Below, one piece after another: positions 57,243 through 64,000 of a DNA stretch of 64,000 nt. The stretch comes from Verrucomicrobiia bacterium. Its GTDB lineage: Bacteria > Verrucomicrobiota > Verrucomicrobiia > Limisphaerales > UBA11358. The notes beneath the pieces are model-generated. The model was given only the letters and a program-made list of their open reading frames with translations, was not told the DNA's origin and made no database searches. The first letter of the stretch is position 1; the number at the start of each line of letters is the position of its first letter. A program made the position numbers and the translations under genes. Location: assembly GCA_025451535.1 (NCBI GenBank), contig JANWKE010000075.1, positions 62,001 to 126,000 on the forward strand, written 5' to 3'.

Positions 57243-59906
57243 ATGAAACCAGTCAATTCGATTCAAAAACCGAAATCACATGCGTTAGAGGTACTGGCAC
57301 TGCTGGCCATCATCCTGGGATTGCTCTTCTGGAAATGTTTTTTGCCGGGTTATGTCCATTTTTCCAACGACGGGCCCCTGGGACAGCAAAATGCCGCATG
57401 GCTCAAGCTTCCCGCCGGCTTTACAGGATGCTGGTATGACTTGAATGACGTTGGCAGTAATGTCGGTACCGTCGTGCCATCTTTGAGCATGATGATTCAT
57501 TGGGCAATTGGTCCTGTTGGTTATGCTAAATTCCTCACCCCGATCGCGTTGTTTATTTTGGGGTTCGGCGCCTGGACTTTTTTCAGGCAATTGAAACTCT
57601 CATCCTTGGCAGCGACTTTGGGCGCGTTGGCCGCTGCCCTTACTTCCACGTTCTTTTCGGATGCTTGCTGGGGCACGGCTCCACATCAGGTCGCTTTTGG
57701 CATGGATTTCTTTGCGTTGGCCTTGATGATTTCAAATTCAACCACGACACCATGGTTCGTTCGTTGGACGCGGCTGGCTTTGGCAGGATTCGCTGTCGGC
57801 AACAACGTGGTTGAAGCAGCGGACATCGGCGCCATTTTTAGTTTGTTCGTTGCCGCGTTTGCTCTGTTCCAATCGCTCGCGGAAGAGGGCGCCGTGGCAA
57901 AAAAAATAGGTCGCGGAATTGGACGCACTGCGGTCATTGGGCTATTTGCGGCATTCTTCGCCGCTCAAACCATTCAAGCGCTGGTTGGTACCAACATTCA
58001 GGGCATCCTCGGCATGAAACAAAATGAGGAGACAAAAGCCGAACATTGGGACTGGGCCACCCAATGGAGTCTCCCCAAGATTGAAACGTTCGGAATCATT
58101 GTGCCGGGGTTGTTTGGCTATCGGATGGACACACCCGATGGCGGCAATTACTGGGGCGCCGTAGGACGTGACCCGTCATGGGATCGTTATTTTGCCAACG
58201 GTGAACAGGGTTCACCCAAAGGGTTCCAACGTTTTTGTGGCACTGGCAATTACGCCGGTATACTGGTCATTCTGGTGGCCTTGTGGGCAATTGCCCAATC
58301 GTTGCGAGGGCAAAACTCCGTATTTTCTGAAAGCCACCGACGATTTCTCTGGTTCTGGACGGGGGTGTTGATTGTTTCACTGCTTTTGGCATTTGGCCGG
58401 TTCGCGCCGTTTTACCAGCTGGTCTATGCGCTGCCATATTTTTCGACGATTCGCAATCCCATCAAGTTCCTCTTCGTTTTTTCGTGGGCCATCGTCATCC
58501 TTTTCGCCTACGGTATTCATGGGTTGAGCCGGCGCTATATGGAAATTCCGGCCGCGAGCTCCGCTTCGCCCCTGGCCCAGTTCAAAACGTGGTGGGCAAA
58601 AGCCCGCGGTTTCGATCGGAACTGGATTTCAACCTGCATCATTATCGCAATCGGAAGTCTGCTGGCCTGGCTGATTTACGCACTGCAAAAACCGAGCCTG
58701 GTCGCCGATTTGAAAACGATCGGCTTTGCCGACGACACCCTGGCCGGCCAAATCGCTGCCTTTAGTATCCGCCAGGTTGGCTGGTACATCCTGTTCTTCG
58801 GACTAGCGGCGGGATTGCTCGCGTTCATTTTGGGTGGTGCGTTGGCTGGACGCCGGGCCAAATGGGCCGGACTCCTTCTCGGGATATTACTCGTTTTGGA
58901 CCTGGGACGTGCGGATTTGCCGTGGCGGGTATTCTGGAATTATCCGCAAAAGTACGCGAGCAATCCCATTGTGGATCTTCTGGACGACAAACCCTACGAA
59001 CATCGCGTTGCGGACCTTCGCTCGGAATCATTGTTTGAGAACCTCTATGTCATCGAGTGGTCCCAACAGCTTTTTACCTATTATAATATCCAGTCGCTCG
59101 ACATCATCCAGATGTCGCGCCTGCCTGAGGATTTGGCTGCTTATCAAACGACCTTGACCACGATGGGCACTCCGGGCATGGCTCGCCGCTGGGAATTGAC
59201 CAACACCCGCTATCTCCTTGGCCCGGCGGCTTATCTCAACTCGTTGAATCAGGAACTGGACCCCGACAAACGCCGCTTCCGAATTGTCCGGCGATTCAAT
59301 GTTATGCCCAAACCGGAAATAACTGTCCCTCCCGGTGTTTCGCCTGAAAAGTTTGCAAGTTACCTGCCTCTCAACAAATTGACGGCGGTCCCCACTGACG
59401 ATGGGGAATACGCCCTCTTCGAATTCACCGGCGCACTGCCGAGGGCAGCACTCTACGCCCATTGGCAAGTCAGCACGAATGACAGCGCCACGCTACAAAC
59501 CCTCGCAAGCGCGGACTTTGACCCTTGGAAAACTGTTTTGGTTTCCACCCCTTTGCCCGTTTCACCGGCGATCAACGCAACCAACGCAAATCCCGGGAGC
59601 GTTGAGTTTAAAAGCTATGCCCCGGCTGACATTCAATTCAGCGCTCAATCTGATGCGCCGTCCGTGCTGCTGCTCAATGACAAGTATGACCCGAATTGGC
59701 ACGTGTTCGTGGACGGCAAGCCCGCGCCCCTGCTGCGCTGCAATTTCATCATGCGAGGTGTTTATCTGACGCCCGGCACACATATGGTGGGATTCAAGTT
59801 CTCGCTTCCCATGGGTCCGCTTTACGTCAGCTTGTCGGCCATTGGCGTGGGAATTCTTTTGTGTGGATTTTTAATCGTTTCCACGCGGCGGATGTCCTCC
59901 AAATAA
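57243..59906 (+). CDS. Large YfhO-like membrane protein
   Basis: About 887 aa, many TMs, soluble C-terminal region ending DKYDPNWHVFVDGKPAPLLRCNFIMRGVYLTPGTHMVGFKF followed by a terminal TM, as in YfhO-family proteins. Confidence 0.75.
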   Translation: MKPVNSIQKPKSHALEVLALLAIILGLLFWKCFLPGYVHFSNDGPLGQQNAAWLKLPAGFTGCWYDLNDVGSNVGTVVPSLSMMIHWAIGPVGYAKFLTPIALFILGFGAWTFFRQLKLSSLAATLGALAAALTSTFFSDACWGTAPHQVAFGMDFFALALMISNSTTTPWFVRWTRLALAGFAVGNNVVEAADIGAIFSLFVAAFALFQSLAEEGAVAKKIGRGIGRTAVIGLFAAFFAAQTIQALVGTNIQGILGMKQNEETKAEHWDWATQWSLPKIETFGIIVPGLFGYRMDTPDGGNYWGAVGRDPSWDRYFANGEQGSPKGFQRFCGTGNYAGILVILVALWAIAQSLRGQNSVFSESHRRFLWFWTGVLIVSLLLAFGRFAPFYQLVYALPYFSTIRNPIKFLFVFSWAIVILFAYGIHGLSRRYMEIPAASSASPLAQFKTWWAKARGFDRNWISTCIIIAIGSLLAWLIYALQKPSLVADLKTIGFADDTLAGQIAAFSIRQVGWYILFFGLAAGLLAFILGGALAGRRAKWAGLLLGILLVLDLGRADLPWRVFWNYPQKYASNPIVDLLDDKPYEHRVADLRSESLFENLYVIEWSQQLFTYYNIQSLDIIQMSRLPEDLAAYQTTLTTMGTPGMARRWELTNTRYLLGPAAYLNSLNQELDPDKRRFRIVRRFNVMPKPEITVPPGVSPEKFASYLPLNKLTAVPTDDGEYALFEFTGALPRAALYAHWQVSTNDSATLQTLASADFDPWKTVLVSTPLPVSPAINATNANPGSVEFKSYAPADIQFSAQSDAPSVLLLNDKYDPNWHVFVDGKPAPLLRCNFIMRGVYLTPGTHMVGFKFSLPMGPLYVSLSAIGVGILLCGFLIVSTRRMSSK

Positions 59907-59928
59907 GTTCGGGCGTCCAAACTGAATT

Positions 59929-60690
59929 TTACAACCCTGTCGGATGGTCAAGGAACGACCAGGGTACCCGGAACTTTTTAGACAAATGCACGGCCAGCGC
60001 TTTCACACCGAACGTTTCCGTCGCGTAATGGCCGCCGTAGAATACGTTGAGGCCGAGCTCCTCCGCCAGCGCGAAGGTCCAATGCGGGCCTTCGCCGGTA
60101 ACAAACGTGTCCACACCTTCATCGGCCGCTTGTTTTAAGTCGCCGCCCGCACCGCCGGTCACCACGCCAATGTGCCGGCAATTTTCTCCGCCTCCGGGAA
60201 CGACGCAGGGTTCGGTGCCGGTTGCTTGTGTGAGCCGTTTGCCCAGTTCCGCACGGGAAATTGTCATCCGCGTCTTGAAACCGATGGTCTGGCCATGGGT
60301 CAAAAAGAACGGTTTCAGGTTTCTGAAGCCGAGGGCGGCGCAGAGTCGCGCGTTGTTGCCCAGTTTGGAATGCGCGTCGAGTGGCAGATGTGAACTGTAA
60401 ACCGCGAGATTGTTTCCGGCCAACAACCGGAACAGTTCATAATTTTTTCCGGTCCATGGCTGGCGTACGTTCCAGAACAAACCGTGATGGACGATGAGCA
60501 ACTCCGCCCTGGCCGCTACCGCCAGTTTCACCGTGGCCAGGCTTGCGTCCACGGTCGCAGCAATGCGGCTGACCGTGCCGCAATTTTCCACCTGCAAGCC
60601 GTTGGCCGCGTCGTCGTAATCGCCAATTTCCTTTGTGCGAAGAACTTTGTCGCAATGGGCAACCATGGTTTTGAGTAAAACCTTCGGCAT
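59929..60690 (-). CDS. Nif3-like dinuclear metal-center protein
   Basis: NGLQVENCGTVSRIAATVDASLATVKLAVAARAELLIVHHGLFW; YSSHLPLDAHSKLGNNARL; DTFVTGEGPHWT. Confidence 0.92.
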   Translation of the reverse strand: MPKVLLKTMVAHCDKVLRTKEIGDYDDAANGLQVENCGTVSRIAATVDASLATVKLAVAARAELLIVHHGLFWNVRQPWTGKNYELFRLLAGNNLAVYSSHLPLDAHSKLGNNARLCAALGFRNLKPFFLTHGQTIGFKTRMTISRAELGKRLTQATGTEPCVVPGGGENCRHIGVVTGGAGGDLKQAADEGVDTFVTGEGPHWTFALAEELGLNVFYGGHYATETFGVKALAVHLSKKFRVPWSFLDHPTGL

Positions 60691-60759
60691 GAAGCGATGA
60701 AAACAGTTTTTTCGCGTGTTGCAAAGCGTGAAGCGACTTGAAAAATTTTGGCCCGTCTC

Positions 60760-60787
60760 TTGAATTTCGCGCGCCGGGTTCTATAGT
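60760..60787 (+). promoter_or_regulatory. Sigma70-like promoter candidate TTGAAT-16-TATAGT
   Basis: ttgaatttcgcgcgccgggttctatagt, 13 nt upstream of the VOC gene. Confidence 0.5.
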
Positions 60788-60799
60788 GCCCCTGTTTTT

Positions 60800-61213
60800 A
60801 TGATCAAAACCCTCGGCCATATTTGCATTCACTCAAAGGATTTGAACCAAAGTCTCGATTTCTACTGTGGAGCGCTGGGATTGCAGCGGCACTTTGATTT
60901 CTTCAAGGATGGCGCCTTGTTCGGATTTTATCTTCAGGTCGGCCCCGGTCATTTCATCGAAATTTTCAAGGCCAGCCCCTCGGCGGAAATCCGCAGCCAG
61001 CGGATTCACCATTTCTGCCTGGAAGTGGAGAACATCGACGCGATGCGCGACACCTTGATCAAACACGGCGTGGAAGTGACGCCGAAAAAGCTGGGTTGCG
61101 ACCAAACCTGGCAGTTCTGGTGCAAGGACCCTGATGGAACGGATTTGGAGTTTCAGCAGTACACGGCCCAAAGTTCGCAGCTTACCCGCAAAAACTGCGT
61201 TGTCGATTGGTAG
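60800..61213 (+). CDS. VOC/glyoxalase-family protein
   Basis: LGHICIHSKDLNQSLDFYCGALGLQRHFDF...VGPGHFIEIFKA...WQFWCKDPDGTDLEFQQY. Confidence 0.9.
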   Translation: MIKTLGHICIHSKDLNQSLDFYCGALGLQRHFDFFKDGALFGFYLQVGPGHFIEIFKASPSAEIRSQRIHHFCLEVENIDAMRDTLIKHGVEVTPKKLGCDQTWQFWCKDPDGTDLEFQQYTAQSSQLTRKNCVVDW

Positions 61214-61268
61214 CTTGAAATTGGCCCTGGCGCATTTTTTCTGTTTCGAAAATATTTCATTCCGCGTA

Positions 61269-61296
61269 TTGAATTCTCCGTCCAGCGTTCTATAGT
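61269..61296 (+). promoter_or_regulatory. Sigma70-like promoter candidate TTGAAT-16-TATAGT
   Basis: ttgaattctccgtccagcgttctatagt, upstream of speA; same arrangement as 60760-60787. Confidence 0.5.
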
Positions 61297-61313
61297 TCGC
61301 ATGGATTCATGAG

Positions 61314-63250
<1,937 letters not shown>

Positions 63251-63254
<4 letters not shown>

Positions 63255-63952
63255 CTGAAACTCACAATCCAGAAGCAGAAACCCGAAACAAGGCTGACCT
63301 GCTCCGCTCCCTGGGGCATCTCGCCCGCGGTTTGTCCGCCTTGTTCTGGGGATTGCCTGCGTCGCTGGTCATTTGTGTTGAGACGGCCCGGACCGGTTGG
63401 CTGAAATCGTTCGGCTTCATTCCCGCGCTCGCCGCCACCGGCCTGTTGATTTTCGGGCTCTGGCAAATGGGCGATTTCCAAAAGCAGGAGCGTCCCTGGC
63501 GCAACGCGTTGGATCGGGCAAAACTTCTCGGACTCGTCAACTTCGGCCTTTGTCCGTTTCTTTACTGGCACAACCGCATGCCGCGGGAATCTTTTTTCAG
63601 CGCTGCCATTCTTGTGCTGGTCCTGTCGGCTGTGCTTTTTCTTTTCAATTTGAACGCCGTCCTCAAACAACTCGGTGCCATGCTGCCGGATGAAACGCTC
63701 CGGCACGAAACCGGCCTGTTCACGGCGCTCAATCGCTGGCTGTTGGCCTTGCTTTTCCTGCTCAGCATCGCGTATGTGGTTTTGCTCCGCGTCTCGCAAA
63801 TGCCGCTGGAATTCGGTGTCCTGGTCATCTGGCTCGATCGCCTCGGTTTGTGGCTGCTGACCTTCCTTGCCCTGTTGCCGTTGGCCATGACCATGGCGTT
63901 AATCTGGAAGACCAAGGAAACCATCCTCGACAGCGTCTTTGCCGTAAAGTGA
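63251..63952 (+). CDS. Multi-pass membrane protein of unknown function
   Basis: 4-bp overlap with speA; five or so hydrophobic segments. Confidence 0.65.
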
Positions 63953-64000
63953 AGAAAACATCAAACGTCGAACACCCAAAGCCGGACAAGGAAGGCTTCG
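63949..64000 (+). CDS. Start of an unidentified CDS running off the right edge
   Basis: GTGA overlap with the preceding stop; open for the remaining 17 codons (VKKTSNVEHPKPDKEGF). Confidence 0.3.
   Translation, partial: MKKTSNVEHPKPDKEGF

Noticed and set aside
34760-59906. Glycan locus as a defence or secondary-metabolite island
   Set aside because: Gene content (heptose, nucleotide-sugar, flippase, GTs, methyltransferases) fits surface polysaccharide biosynthesis; no nuclease, toxin or NRPS/PKS signatures seen.

Overview
By gene content this looks like a chromosomal segment from a Verrucomicrobia-like bacterium (inference; no rRNA or marker search was possible). In order along the window: a minus-strand type IV pilus/type II secretion operon (secretin, PilO/GspM-like, PilM/N-GspL-like, GspE/PilB); purU; a small stress/storage block (orphan USP-like protein, CBM48, Slp lipoprotein, PPK2, anion permease); an arylsulfotransferase-like protein; a TPR protein; hisI; trpE; an ArsR-controlled RND efflux operon (DUF6132, YgaP-like, adaptor, pump); an NfeD/stomatin pair; a second GspE/PilB with a TPR-MshEN partner; a GH13+GH133 glycogen debranching enzyme; a GntP permease; and a large surface-glycan locus at about 34.7-59.9 kb. 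That locus holds a heptose operon, nucleotide-sugar enzymes, a flippase, glycosyltransferases, methyltransferases and a YfhO-like protein. The window ends with NIF3, VOC, speA and a membrane protein. The strongest unexpected signal is in the RND pump gene (17039-20527). It carries three different palindromic REP/BIME-like elements (GTAG + hairpin ... inverted hairpin + CTAC), each read through in frame as extra peptide. A fourth, unrelated 38-bp inverted-repeat pair lies just upstream of the pump. Four of the REP units share a 24-nt layout: GTAG, an 8-position stem with different sequences, and a GTRA (GNRA-type) tetraloop. All calls are from reading the sequence; no database searches were run.
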